Positions 21,982 to 30,840 of a stretch of 64,000 bases of DNA are shown one piece after another. The notes below the pieces were generated by a model, which did not search any database, had not been told where the DNA came from, and saw only the letters and a list, made by a program, of their open reading frames with translations. The position numbers were made by a program, and so were the translations under genes. Source of the DNA: Roseobacter litoralis Och 149 (GTDB taxonomy: Bacteria > Pseudomonadota > Alphaproteobacteria > Rhodobacterales > Rhodobacteraceae); assembly GCF_000154785.2 (NCBI RefSeq), contig NC_015730.1, positions 310,001 through 374,000 on the forward strand. Direction: 5' to 3'. The first letter of the stretch is position 1. Every line of letters begins with the position of its first letter.

Positions 21982-22647
21982 GTGTTGTTCAGAATGCTCT
22001 TGGCGATTTGCCTTTTTATGCCCGTTTCGCTCTCCGCACAGGATATCGGGACGATCAATTTCGCCTTCGATTCTGCCGAACTTGATGCGGAGGCTCAGGC
22101 CAAGATCGTTGAGATCGCCGAGCGTTTAAAGGAAAACCCATCGTATAAACCCACTGTGCTGATTGGCTTTACGGATGCTGTCGGTGGTTTGGGCTACAAT
22201 GACCGACTGGGACTGCGCCGCGCGAATGCGGTTTCCGCCGCGTTGCTGGAACAGGGTGTGAGTGTTGACAGAATTGGCGGGGTCTCAAGCCGCGGCGAAC
22301 GTGAGTTGCTTGTGAGTGTCGCCGGACCTGAACGGCAGAACCGGCGCGTAACCGTGACGCTGGGCGAGATGCTTGCGGCCTGTAGAACATATCGCGAAAT
22401 TCCGCTCACCGTGTCGTCGGTCGGTGCAGAATTGCAGACCGACCTTGAGACGCGCCTCTCGGAAGCCGAGAGCTTTTTTGCGCAACTCGCTGCAGCGCGC
22501 CGCAGCGGTGCCGCCTTCCAGATGGCCGGTGCCGCGCGTGAAGACTGCAACATCGCCGTCGGATATGACGCGTCCGCCCTTCGCAAGGTTGAGTATTCCC
22601 AAAGGTGTTTTTGCAGTTCGGCACGGATGCGCGTCGCTCTGAACTGA
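21982..22647 (+). CDS. OmpA-family peptidoglycan-binding protein
   Basis: 221-aa exported protein with a short signal peptide (MLLAICLFMPVSLSAQ). Residues about 22-115 form an OmpA C-terminal-like domain: INFAFDSAELD, GFTDAVGGLGYNDRLGLRRANAV and RQNRRVTV, containing the aspartate and arginine that bind diaminopimelate. About 95 further residues with four cysteines are not recognised. The start is GTG at 21982, with GGATC 6 nt upstream; an ATG at 21994 is the alternative. The gene is divergent from the type I secretion operon, with 162 bp between starts, so it may anchor the secretion apparatus or the adhesin to the cell wall (inference). Confidence 0.88.
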   Translation: MLFRMLLAICLFMPVSLSAQDIGTINFAFDSAELDAEAQAKIVEIAERLKENPSYKPTVLIGFTDAVGGLGYNDRLGLRRANAVSAALLEQGVSVDRIGGVSSRGERELLVSVAGPERQNRRVTVTLGEMLAACRTYREIPLTVSSVGAELQTDLETRLSEAESFFAQLAAARRSGAAFQMAGAAREDCNIAVGYDASALRKVEYSQRCFCSSARMRVALN

Positions 22648-22678
22648 TCCACTTGCGGGATAGCTCGAAAGGGGAACC

Positions 22679-23236
22679 ATGATCTGGTCAGTTGCATCAA
22701 AGCTCGTCACCAACCTTGCCGATAGCGCAAAGAAAAAAGGCGCGGATGGCGACAATATCCTGAAAAAGACGTTTGGTCTTTCCAGTGAAGGCATCCCGAT
22801 TGGCCGCGAAGATGAACCTGTCGGCTACGTGCGCTGGAAGGCGCAAAATAATGATGCGTCCTCGCAGGGGGTTCTGAAAGAGGGAACCGACGGCGAATTG
22901 CGCTGGCGTGAGTATCTGTGGACAGGGCCCGCAACGATAGACGAATGTGATTGGGGGGCTGTGCGCTGGCGCTTTTACAGCAACGGTCTTGTGTGTTTCG
23001 ATGCGCGCATGTCCAACACGAGCGGCACACTGGATTATGGCGATATTCAGGGTCACCGGATTGAATTGCGCGAAAAGAACGGGCTGCTACTGGGCGTCTG
23101 GATTGCCGGTTTCTTTGTGCGCAGATCGCTCCCGCAGCGCGGGTTTGCCTCGTCATTTATTGATGAGCATGAACCCTTGAAAATACACTTTTCGGATATT
23201 GATGACAGCCATCTTGGAGCGTGGGTCTGTCTGTGA
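22679..23236 (+). CDS. Hypothetical protein, 185 aa
   Basis: I do not recognise this protein. It starts with a short helical stretch (WSVASKLVTNLADSAKKKG), has no signal peptide or membrane segment, and continues as an apparently beta-rich domain (GYVRWKAQ, GELRWREYLWTGPA, DWGAVRWRFYSNGLVCFDARM, GHRIELREKNGLLLGVW) with many tryptophans. It begins 31 nt after the OmpA-like gene, with GAAAGGGG ahead of the ATG, so the two are probably co-transcribed. This places it with the adhesin/secretion locus. A cytoplasmic accessory or immunity-type role is possible but unsupported. Confidence 0.75.
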   Translation: MIWSVASKLVTNLADSAKKKGADGDNILKKTFGLSSEGIPIGREDEPVGYVRWKAQNNDASSQGVLKEGTDGELRWREYLWTGPATIDECDWGAVRWRFYSNGLVCFDARMSNTSGTLDYGDIQGHRIELREKNGLLLGVWIAGFFVRRSLPQRGFASSFIDEHEPLKIHFSDIDDSHLGAWVCL

Positions 23237-23349
23237 TCTGATTGGTCTTCATTTTCAAATGAAACCGAAAGGTGTTGTTGCTTTATTCGGTCTGGTGAGA
23301 GAGTGAACCGTTGCCGATACTGCACCGGCTAACCCTCAAAGGAGTTGCT

Positions 23350-24192
23350 ATGTCCGCGCAATATTTCGCCCCGAAAGGGGGGCATCCGGATCAGAATACC
23401 CTGCTGACGGACCGTGCCATTTTCACACCTGCCTACGCTGTGATCCCCAAGGGGACGATGCGGGACATTGTGACGAGCTTTCTGCCCTTTTGGACGGGCA
23501 CCCGTCTGTGGGTTCTGGCGCGTCCGATGACCGGATTTGCGGAGACATTTTCCCATTACATCATGGAAGTATCGCCCGGTGGCGGGTCTGATCGCACTGA
23601 GACTGACCCGCAGGCGCAGGCGGTCCTTTTTGTGCTCGAAGGTCAGGCCACGCTGACGGTTGATGGAAATACACATGTTCTGGAGCCGGGGGGCTACGCC
23701 TATCTGCCCCCATCAAGCGACTGGACGCTGCACAACAAGGGGTCGGACCCGGTTGTGTTCCACTGGTTCCGCAAGGCCTATGAGGCTGTGCCGGGTCTTG
23801 AGCATCCTGACGTGATCGTCACAAACGAAAAAGACATCGCACCCACGGTCATGCCTGACACGGATGGTGCATGGGCCACGACGCGTTTCGTTGATCCGAG
23901 CGACATGCGCCACGACATGCATGTGACCGTTGTCAGCTTCAAGCCGGGCGGGGTGATCCCCTTCCTTGAAACCCATGTTATGGAGCATGGATTATATGTT
24001 CTGGAAGGCAAAGCCGTCTATCGGCTGAACAACGACTGGGTCGAGGTCGAAGCGGGCGATTACATGTGGCTGCGCGCCTTCTGCCCACAAGCATGTTATG
24101 CAGGCGGCCCCGGTAACTTCCGGTATTTGCTGTATAAAGACGTGAACCGGCACATGGGGCTGCGGCCTCTTCACCGCGATGGCGTCGCTTAA
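23350..24192 (+). CDS. allE: (S)-ureidoglycine aminohydrolase
   Basis: 280-aa bicupin that converts (S)-ureidoglycine to (S)-ureidoglycolate and ammonia in the allantoin branch of purine breakdown. Two cupin domains are visible: VLFVLEGQATLTVDGN with LEPGGYAYLPP in the N-terminal half, and HVMEHGLYVLEGKAVYRL with EVEAGDYMWLRAFCPQ in the C-terminal half, which supplies the metal-binding residues. The frame opens at 23311, but AAGGAG sits 6 nt before the ATG at 23350, and proteins of this family start close to MSAQYFAPKGG. It converges with the NCS2 permease gene across two strong terminators. Confidence 0.92.
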   Translation: MSAQYFAPKGGHPDQNTLLTDRAIFTPAYAVIPKGTMRDIVTSFLPFWTGTRLWVLARPMTGFAETFSHYIMEVSPGGGSDRTETDPQAQAVLFVLEGQATLTVDGNTHVLEPGGYAYLPPSSDWTLHNKGSDPVVFHWFRKAYEAVPGLEHPDVIVTNEKDIAPTVMPDTDGAWATTRFVDPSDMRHDMHVTVVSFKPGGVIPFLETHVMEHGLYVLEGKAVYRLNNDWVEVEAGDYMWLRAFCPQACYAGGPGNFRYLLYKDVNRHMGLRPLHRDGVA

Positions 24193-24220
24193 ACCGCAGG
24201 CCCTGTAGTTCCATGTTCTG

Positions 24221-24244
24221 ATGGCCGCTTCGGCGGCCATCTTT
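24221..24244. terminator. Terminator hairpin after allE
   Basis: ATGGCCGC pairs with GCGGCCAT (24221-24228 with 24233-24240) around a TTCG tetraloop, followed by CTTT. The 8-bp GC-rich stem with a stable UUCG-type loop, 28 bp after the allE stop, is a convincing intrinsic terminator. Confidence 0.8.
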
Positions 24245-24300
24245 CGTGCAGGCTGTTCTGGGTTCACGCACGATGGATAGCGACAACAAATCGAGGATAA

Positions 24301-24340
24301 GCAAAAGGCCCGATCATCCGACCGGGCCTTTTGCGTTTTA
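24301..24340. terminator. Bidirectional terminator between allE and the NCS2 permease gene
   Basis: A perfect 12-bp stem, GCAAAAGGCCCG (24301-24312) with CGGGCCTTTTGC (24323-24334), has a 10-nt loop and T-rich flanks on both strands. It lies between convergent genes and can stop transcription from either side. Confidence 0.85.
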
Positions 24341-24420
24341 TCCGGCGCACTCCTATCGCACGGCACATTCGAGCGACGGGAAAGGCAGCGCTGTGCGTTT
24401 CAAATCAAACGCAACGTGCT

Positions 24421-25839
24421 TCAGTCGCTTTTTGGCAGGGACCCTGATCCGTGACCGGCCATGCCACCGGAGACTTCTTCTGTCGCTTCGCCCGTCAGTT
24501 CTTCGGGCAGTACCAGATTGAGTACGATTGCGATCAACGCGGCAGGCAATATGCCTGAGGTTGCCAAAACACGCATCGTATCAGGCAAATGCTGCAAGGC
24601 ACCGGGTTCAAGCTGCAGGCCAAGCCCAAGGCTGAGCGCGATTGCAAAGATCACCATGTTGCGGCGGTTCCAGTTTACGTCAGACAGCATGGAAATCCCT
24701 GCAGCCACAACCATGCCGAACATCACGATCACACCACCGCCGAGGACTTCAATCGGGATGGACGAGATCACGGCACCGATTTTCGGGATCAGCCCACATA
24801 GGATCAAAAACAGTGCGCCGATCGTCACAACACCCCGGCTCATCACACCCGTCATCGCGATCAATCCCACATTCTGGCTGAAAGAGGTATTCGGCAAGGC
24901 GCCGAAAAAGCCTGAGATGGCTGTGCCCACACCGTCCGCATAGGTCGCGCCCTCGATCTCGCGGTCTGTCGCTTCGCGCCCGGCGCCGCCTTTGGTAATG
25001 CCGGAAACGTCGCCCACGGTCTCAACCGCTGAAACAAAGGACATCAAGCAAAAGCCGATCACGGCGGCAACCGTGAATTCCATCCCGAAATGCAGCGGGT
25101 TGGGCAGGGCAAAGGAGGCCGCACGCCCGACGTTGCTGAGGGACACTTCACCAAGCAGAAAGGCAAAGGCGTAGCCTGCCAGCAATCCGATCAGCACAGC
25201 CGATACTGACAGCATGCCGCGTGCAAAGAACTTCAGCCCGAGTGTGACGAAAATCACCAGAAGCGCCATGCTCCAGTTGATCAGCGATCCGTATTCGGGT
25301 GTCCCAATCGCCGGAACACCGCCCGCCGCGTATTGGACACCGACCTTGACCAGCGCCAGACCGATCATCGTCACAACCAAGCCGGTCACAAGCGGCGGCA
25401 GCGCAAAACGCAGCCTGCCGATGAACAGGCCGAGAAACGCGTGGAACAAACCGCCAGCCACAATACCACCCATCAGTACGGCAATGGCATCCACGCCTTT
25501 GCCAGCAACAAGCGGGATCATGATCGGAATGAACGCAAAGGACGTGCCCTGTACGATGGGCAGGCGCGCGCCGATGGGACCCAGACCGATGGTCTGAAAC
25601 AGCGTCGCGATGCCCGCAAAAAACATTGACATCTGGATCATATAGATCATCTGCGGAAAATCCGGGCTGTTGGAGCCAAAGCCAAACCCCGCCGCCCCGC
25701 AAACGATAATCGCGGGTGTAACGTTTGAGACGAACATGGCCAGCACATGCTGAATGCCCAAGGGGACGGCTTTTACAAGCGGTGGCGTGTAATTGGGATC
25801 GCGCAGCTGTTCTGCCGTACCGATAGCTGTATCTGACAT
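24421..25839 (-). CDS. NCS2-family xanthine/uracil (probably urate or xanthine) permease
   Basis: 472-aa inner-membrane symporter with 12-14 hydrophobic segments. Family motifs are visible: QHVLAMFVSNVTPAIIV at the start, PIVQGTSFAFIPIM, and the NCS2 signature region SFVSAVETVGDVSGITKGG followed by NTSFSQNVGLIAMTGV. The start ATG at 25839 opens the C-most gene of the operon puuE-uraD, allA, permease; the gap from allA is 45 nt. The context argues for import of urate, xanthine or allantoin-type compounds feeding the surrounding pathway, but the exact substrate cannot be read from sequence. Confidence 0.92.
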   Translation of the reverse strand: MSDTAIGTAEQLRDPNYTPPLVKAVPLGIQHVLAMFVSNVTPAIIVCGAAGFGFGSNSPDFPQMIYMIQMSMFFAGIATLFQTIGLGPIGARLPIVQGTSFAFIPIMIPLVAGKGVDAIAVLMGGIVAGGLFHAFLGLFIGRLRFALPPLVTGLVVTMIGLALVKVGVQYAAGGVPAIGTPEYGSLINWSMALLVIFVTLGLKFFARGMLSVSAVLIGLLAGYAFAFLLGEVSLSNVGRAASFALPNPLHFGMEFTVAAVIGFCLMSFVSAVETVGDVSGITKGGAGREATDREIEGATYADGVGTAISGFFGALPNTSFSQNVGLIAMTGVMSRGVVTIGALFLILCGLIPKIGAVISSIPIEVLGGGVIVMFGMVVAAGISMLSDVNWNRRNMVIFAIALSLGLGLQLEPGALQHLPDTMRVLATSGILPAALIAIVLNLVLPEELTGEATEEVSGGMAGHGSGSLPKSD

Positions 25840-25884
25840 CAGTTAAGTATCCTCTGTTGGATGTTCCGGCCTGCTGGCCAGTTT

Positions 25885-26376
25885 TTATTTTGGTTTGTCG
25901 ATCGTTAACGGGTGGTCGAACCAGTATTCTTCAAGGTTTGATCCCGGTCCGATGCGATCCACGACCGCAAAAAGACCGGGCGCATGCAGCGGCGTCAGCA
26001 CGCCATGCCACGTGCCTTTATGGTAATTCACGCCCTGACCCGGCGCGGATAGGAAAGCACGTATGTTCTTTGGGTGTCCCTCGATGTCTTGCGCGACGAC
26101 GACAACGAACGGGTTAAGCGCCATGGGGATGAACGCCTGACTGCCGTCCGGGTGTCGTTCCACCATCTCAAGCTTCAGCGGCAACTGGCCCGGCTCGGCC
26201 GAGAACAGGCTGATGCCAGCGCGACCTTGCGTGAAATCCATCAGGGCAAGATCATGAAAGCGGCCACAAAGCCCTTGGTTGATCATCTTGTCGGGTGTGC
26301 CTGTGGCCTCCAACACATCGCCAAAGGGCGCAAAATCCAGCGCGGTCAGCGGTTCGAGGTGCACGGTATCGCTCAT
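25885..26376 (-). CDS. allA: Ureidoglycolate lyase
   Basis: 163-aa cytoplasmic enzyme that splits (S)-ureidoglycolate into glyoxylate and urea, the last step of allantoin degradation. Family features include LTALDFAPFGDVLE at the N-terminus, ERHPDGSQAFIPM, and NYHKGTWHGVLTPL with DRIGPGSNLEEYWF near the C-terminus. Length matches AllA (about 160-170 aa). It overlaps the upstream puuE-uraD gene by 4 nt (ATGA), showing translational coupling, and is followed by the permease gene. Confidence 0.93.
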   Translation of the reverse strand: MSDTVHLEPLTALDFAPFGDVLEATGTPDKMINQGLCGRFHDLALMDFTQGRAGISLFSAEPGQLPLKLEMVERHPDGSQAFIPMALNPFVVVVAQDIEGHPKNIRAFLSAPGQGVNYHKGTWHGVLTPLHAPGLFAVVDRIGPGSNLEEYWFDHPLTIDKPK

Positions 26377-27791
26377 GCGCCGAACTTCTCAAACAGGCGC
26401 AGCGCGGCGATGCGTTCGACCTGCGTGCAGGCTGCGTCAAGCTCTGTCGTGGGGTTGTTGTCCAGCCGTTTGTGAAATGCACTCAGGATGCTGGCTTTGG
26501 TGTTGTCCCGCACTGCGATGATGAACGGAAAGCCGAATTTCGCAGTATAGGTGTCGTTCAGCTTCGTGAATTCCGCGCGCTCGGCGTCCGTCAACTGGTC
26601 CAGACCGACGGAGGCTTGCTCGGCGGTGGATTCCGTCGTCAGACGTTTAGCGGCGGCAAGCTTGCCTGCCAGATCGGGGTGCGCGTTTAGAACGGCCAGC
26701 TTTTGGTCTGTGCTGGCGGCGCGAAAGACACGGGCCAGCGCCTGATGTATCCCATGGGCCGTGTCATGCGTAGGCCCCAGTTCAAACGCATGTGCGGCTT
26801 CGGCGATCCATGGGCTATGTTCGAAAACCCCGCCAAATTCAGCCACAAAGGTCTCCTTGTCCATGTCAGACGGGGCGGCCGTGTCGACTGGCGGATGTGT
26901 CTTGGCCCAATGCTCGGCAATCTCAAGCCTTGTGGCAAACCACACGCCATCGTGGGATTTGAAGTACTCAATCGCGCGTTTCAGCGCGGCGGCGCGACCG
27001 GGGCGCCCGATCAGGCGGCAATGCAACCCGATGGACAGCATCTTGGGCTGACCGGCCATACCTTCTTCGTAGAGCACATCAAAGCTGTCTTTGAGGTAGC
27101 TTTCAAACTGATCGCCAGTGCTGAAACCGGCCTGAATGGCAAAACGCATGTCGTTGCAGTCCAGCGTATAGGGCACGATCAGCTGGTCGCGTGCGCCCTC
27201 CCTGATCCAATAGGGCAGATCATCGGCATAGCTGTCCGCTACATAGTCAAACTGACCGGTCTGGGCGACCAGACGCACGGTGTTGTTTGAGCAGCGCCCG
27301 GTGTACCAGCCGCGCGGCGGTGTGCCGACAACTTCATGGTGCAGTTTGATGGCCGCCTCAATCTGCGCGCGCTCTTCTTCTTGGGGCATGTCTTTGTGCT
27401 CGACCCACTTTAGCCCATGGCTTGCAATCTCCCAGTCTGCGGCTTTCATCGCTGCGACCTGTTCGGGAGCCCGCGCAAGGGCTGTTGCCACACCGTAAAC
27501 GGTCAGCGGCACGTCTTTCAGCAGGCGATGCACCCGCCAGAAACCTGCACGCGCGCCGTATTCATAGATCGATTCCATGTTCCAGTGCCGCTGACCGGGC
27601 CAAGGCTGCGCGCCGGTTATCTCTGACAGGAACGCCTCCGAGGCGGCATCGCCATGCAGGACGTTGTTCTCTCCACCTTCTTCGTAGTTCAGAACGATCT
27701 GCACGGCGATCTTTGCGCCGTTTGGCCATTTTGCATTCGGAGGGGTCTCGCCGTATCCGGACATATTTCGGGGATAACGCTTCACAGTCAT
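26373..27791 (-). CDS. puuE: Fused allantoinase (PuuE) - OHCU decarboxylase (UraD)
   Basis: 472-aa bifunctional protein of urate catabolism. Residues 1 to about 300 are a polysaccharide-deacetylase-like PuuE allantoinase (YPRNMSGYGETPPNAKWPNGA, VQIVLNYEEGGE, WEIASHGLKW, GWYTGRCSNNTV, SIGLHCRLIGRPGR). Residues about 310-472 are a UraD domain (FVAEFGGVFEHSPWIAE, NAHPDLAGKLA with the catalytic histidine, then KFGFPFIIAV), which decarboxylates 2-oxo-4-hydroxy-4-carboxy-5-ureidoimidazoline to S-allantoin. The fusion joins two consecutive reactions. It heads the operon that continues with allA and the permease, and is divergent from uraH. Confidence 0.93.
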   Translation of the reverse strand: MTVKRYPRNMSGYGETPPNAKWPNGAKIAVQIVLNYEEGGENNVLHGDAASEAFLSEITGAQPWPGQRHWNMESIYEYGARAGFWRVHRLLKDVPLTVYGVATALARAPEQVAAMKAADWEIASHGLKWVEHKDMPQEEERAQIEAAIKLHHEVVGTPPRGWYTGRCSNNTVRLVAQTGQFDYVADSYADDLPYWIREGARDQLIVPYTLDCNDMRFAIQAGFSTGDQFESYLKDSFDVLYEEGMAGQPKMLSIGLHCRLIGRPGRAAALKRAIEYFKSHDGVWFATRLEIAEHWAKTHPPVDTAAPSDMDKETFVAEFGGVFEHSPWIAEAAHAFELGPTHDTAHGIHQALARVFRAASTDQKLAVLNAHPDLAGKLAAAKRLTTESTAEQASVGLDQLTDAERAEFTKLNDTYTAKFGFPFIIAVRDNTKASILSAFHKRLDNNPTTELDAACTQVERIAALRLFEKFGA

Positions 27792-27932
27792 ATCCTTTTT
27801 GTGTGATCAACGTATAAATCAAAACAATCCAATCCTTTTTCAAAAAAAATGCGAAGCAGCCTCTTGTGAAGGTTTCTTTGCTGATTGAAGTGAACTCTGC
27901 ATATAAATCAGTCAAAGCAATGCGAGGAAAGT

Positions 27933-28286
27933 ATGACCGGTTATTTGACGACACATGTGCTCGATACAGCACGCGGCTGCCCTGCCAAGGGCATCAGGAT
28001 CGAACTGTTCCGGTTGCAGGGGGATTCGCGACAGCATCTTGTCTCGCTGGTTACGAATGATGACGGGCGGACAGATCAGCAGATTTTGCCAGAGGATGCG
28101 TTTGAACCCGGCACCTATGAACTCGTTTTTCATGCGGGTGAGTATCTCGATGCAATCGGTGTCGCGCCCGAGACCCCCCGTTTTCTGGATGTCATTCCGA
28201 TCCGTTTCGGGATGTCAGAGGCCACGCATTACCATGTGCCGCTGTTGCTGTCGCCTTTCGGGTATTCCACCTATCGCGGCAGCTGA
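27933..28286 (+). CDS. uraH: 5-hydroxyisourate hydrolase (transthyretin-like)
   Basis: 117-aa protein with the hallmarks of HIU hydrolase: LTTHVLDTARGCPAKGI at the N-terminus with the first catalytic histidine, TNDDGRTD, and the diagnostic C-terminal YRGS. It hydrolyses 5-hydroxyisourate, the product of PuuD, to OHCU, the substrate of the UraD domain encoded divergently 141 bp away. GAGGAAAGT precedes the ATG. No signal peptide is present, so it acts in the cytoplasm. Confidence 0.95.
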   Translation: MTGYLTTHVLDTARGCPAKGIRIELFRLQGDSRQHLVSLVTNDDGRTDQQILPEDAFEPGTYELVFHAGEYLDAIGVAPETPRFLDVIPIRFGMSEATHYHVPLLLSPFGYSTYRGS

Positions 28287-28340
28287 AACGTCATGCGAAA
28301 GACCTGAAGAATCCGCCGCTGTCTGAAATCAGATATTTCG

Positions 28341-29270
28341 TCAGACGCTATAGGTCGGATCAGAGCCGTCGCGCACGGATGCGGCGATGCGTTCAATCAC
28401 GAAATCCATGAACAGACGTGTTTTTGGGTCCTGCCCCTTTCTGTGTGTGAAAAGGCAGGCCATCTGGCTGGGTTCGGGCGGGGTTTTCGCCGCCACTGGC
28501 ACCAGCCGCCCGGCCTTGAGGTGGTCACTGATTTCAAACACAGGCTTGAGCGTAATGCCGTGCCCGGCCAGCGCCCAGTCTGTCAGAACATCCCCGTCAT
28601 CAGATTCGTACCGCCCCGTGACACGGTATTTTTTCAAACCCTCCTCCGTCCTGAGCCGCCACTGAAACTCTGTCGCGCCGGGAAACCGCAAGTTGAGGCA
28701 TTCGTGCCGGTCCGCAACCAGTTCATCACCAGACGTTGGGTTGCCGCGCGCCGCGATATAACTGGGGGCCGCACAAAGAATGCGCGGCACATCCGCGATT
28801 TTTCGGATGCGCAGGGTGCTGTCCGCAGGCTGGCCGAGGAAAAACGCGAGATCCAGCCCTTCGGTGGTCAGATCAACCTTGCGGTCGGTCAGGCGCAAAC
28901 GGATGCTGACCTCCGGGTAGGCCGCCAGAAACGCAGGCACCTGCGGCGCGATCAGGCGTCGCCCCAAACCAAGCGGTGCCGCAACATAAAGCGCGCCCTT
29001 GGGGTTTTCGGTGATATCAACGACTTGTGCTTCGGCATTTTCGACCGAGCTGAGAATTTCGCAGGCCCCGCCATAAAACGCCTTGCCCTGTTCGGTCGGG
29101 GTCAGGCTGCGTGTGGTGCGCTGAAACAAACGCACGCTGAGGTGGTCCTCAAGTTGCGAGATGCGCGATGACGTCACTGCGGGCGAAATACGCAGATCGC
29201 GCCCGGCGGCGGACATACTGCCTAATTCGTAGACACGGACAAAGGTGCGAATGTTATCCAGATACGACAT
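28341..29270 (-). CDS. LysR-family regulator, likely of puuD/urate catabolism
   Basis: 309-aa transcription factor. The N-terminal helix-turn-helix reads MSYLDNIRTFVRVYELGSMSAAGRDL, then SPAVTSSRISQLEDHL, and a LysR substrate domain follows. It is divergent from puuD (100 bp between starts), the typical position for a LysR regulator and its target. Within that gap GCACC (29326-29330) and GGTGC (29341-29345) form an inverted repeat that may be part of its operator. Its inducer, perhaps a purine breakdown product, is inferred only from position. Confidence 0.9.
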   Translation of the reverse strand: MSYLDNIRTFVRVYELGSMSAAGRDLRISPAVTSSRISQLEDHLSVRLFQRTTRSLTPTEQGKAFYGGACEILSSVENAEAQVVDITENPKGALYVAAPLGLGRRLIAPQVPAFLAAYPEVSIRLRLTDRKVDLTTEGLDLAFFLGQPADSTLRIRKIADVPRILCAAPSYIAARGNPTSGDELVADRHECLNLRFPGATEFQWRLRTEEGLKKYRVTGRYESDDGDVLTDWALAGHGITLKPVFEISDHLKAGRLVPVAAKTPPEPSQMACLFTHRKGQDPKTRLFMDFVIERIAASVRDGSDPTYSV

Positions 29271-29370
29271 TGTTTTGTTTTTTTTGATGCTCTTTGGTCT
29301 TTTGTGTCAATAGCAGAATAATCGAGCACCGCATAGACTGGGTGCATCTCGTCAACACAGGAGAGAAACC

Positions 29371-30603
29371 ATGTACGATCTGGCAATCATTTGGGACTGG
29401 ATCGCCTTTTCGGTCCGGTGGCTGCATGTCATCACCGCGATGGCGTGGATCGGTGCATCGTTTTATTTCATCGCGCTTGATCTGGGGTTGCGCAAGGCGG
29501 CGCAGATGCCTGCCGGATGCCACGGTGAGGAATGGCAGGTGCATGGTGGCGGGTTTTACCACATTCAAAAGTACCTCGTCGCGCCTGAAAACATGCCGGA
29601 ACACCTGATCTGGCATAAATGGCAGAGTTACTTCACCTGGATTTCCGGTGCCGCCCTCCTGATGATCGTCTATTGGGTCGGGGGGGAGCTTTACCTGCTG
29701 GACCCGACAAAGGCTGAGCTGTCCTTGTGGCAGGGTATCGCGATTTCCGGCGGCTCACTGGCGATTGGCTGGCTGTGTTATGACTTTTTGTGTCGCTCCA
29801 AGCTGGGCGAGAGGCCAACCGTGTTGATGCTGCTGTTGTTTGTCATCCTTGTGGTGATGTCATGGGGCTACAATCAGATATTCACCGGGCGTGCCGCGCT
29901 GTTGCATCTGGGGGCTTTCACCGCAACGATCATGACCGCGAATGTGTTTTTCATCATCATGCCCAACCAGCGGATCGTGGTCAAAGACCTCAAGGAGGGG
30001 CGCATACCGGATGCGAAATACGGAAAGATTGCCAAATTGCGCTCCACGCATAACAACTACCTGACGCTGCCTGTGATCTTTTTGATGCTCAGCAACCATT
30101 ACCCGCTGTCCTTTGGCACGCAATATGCGTGGATCATCGCCAGTCTGATCTTTTTGACCGGGGTTACGATCCGGCATTATTTCAACACGATGCACGCCAC
30201 CGGCAAGGGGCCGCATTGGACATGGGCCGTCACCGTCCTGTTGATGATGGTCATCGCCTGGCTCTCTACAGTGCCTGGTCACGAAACATGGGAAGAAGCA
30301 GAAGCGCGTCCGCTGACCGCCTATGAGCAGCGGTTTGCCTCGGCTGAAGGTTTTGAGGCGGCTTATGACACAGTCGTTGGCAATTGTTCCATGTGCCACG
30401 CGCGCGAACCCGTTTGGGGGCGCATGCAATGGGCGCCCAAAGGCGTTTATCTGGAAACCGAAGCGGATGTGGCACGCCATGCCGGTCAGATTTACCTGCA
30501 GGCCGGGATCAGCCACGCGATGCCGCCACCGAATGCCTTGCAGATGGATGCCGAAGCGCGCGAAACGCTTGTGGCTTGGGTACGCGCGGCGCGCAGCCAG
30601 TAG
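29371..30603 (+). CDS. puuD: Membrane urate hydroxylase with C-terminal cytochrome c domain
   Basis: 410-aa PuuD-type enzyme that oxidises urate to 5-hydroxyisourate and passes electrons to the respiratory chain rather than to oxygen directly. It starts WDWIAFSVRWLHVITAMAWIGASFYFI, has about eight transmembrane segments, and ends with a c-type haem-binding domain: C339-S-M-C342-H343, with a methionine in SHAMPPPNAL as likely axial ligand. Length and fusion match PuuD proteins of alphaproteobacteria. GGAGAGAAACC precedes the ATG at 29371. It is divergent from a LysR regulator. Confidence 0.94.
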   Translation: MYDLAIIWDWIAFSVRWLHVITAMAWIGASFYFIALDLGLRKAAQMPAGCHGEEWQVHGGGFYHIQKYLVAPENMPEHLIWHKWQSYFTWISGAALLMIVYWVGGELYLLDPTKAELSLWQGIAISGGSLAIGWLCYDFLCRSKLGERPTVLMLLLFVILVVMSWGYNQIFTGRAALLHLGAFTATIMTANVFFIIMPNQRIVVKDLKEGRIPDAKYGKIAKLRSTHNNYLTLPVIFLMLSNHYPLSFGTQYAWIIASLIFLTGVTIRHYFNTMHATGKGPHWTWAVTVLLMMVIAWLSTVPGHETWEEAEARPLTAYEQRFASAEGFEAAYDTVVGNCSMCHAREPVWGRMQWAPKGVYLETEADVARHAGQIYLQAGISHAMPPPNALQMDAEARETLVAWVRAARSQ

Positions 30604-30840
30604 TCGTTTTCCCGGATGTGCGCTCGTGCGAACAGCTGATCTTTCTGCGGTCTGGGGCCCTAAGAGCGGGTGAGACGACACGCTTTTCCCTTGTAAACCT
30701 GACGAAACGCCATCCAAAGTAACCGACCTCTGCCGTCGCAGATGTGTACTGCCGTGCAGGTTGTATTTTGATTTTTCACCATTTCGGCTTAAGGTTGAGC
30801 ATCTTTTAGATATTTTTATTCATATTTTCAGAGGTGCATT
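30604..30840. other. Intergenic region puuD to amidase
   Basis: 237 bp, AT-rich in the last 80 bp before the amidase gene. No gene, convincing terminator or promoter was identified. Confidence 0.4.

Noticed and set aside
28321..28346. Hairpin GTCTGA...TCAGAC after uraH as a terminator
   Set aside because: The stem is short and interrupted and runs into the coding end of the convergent LysR gene, so support is too weak.
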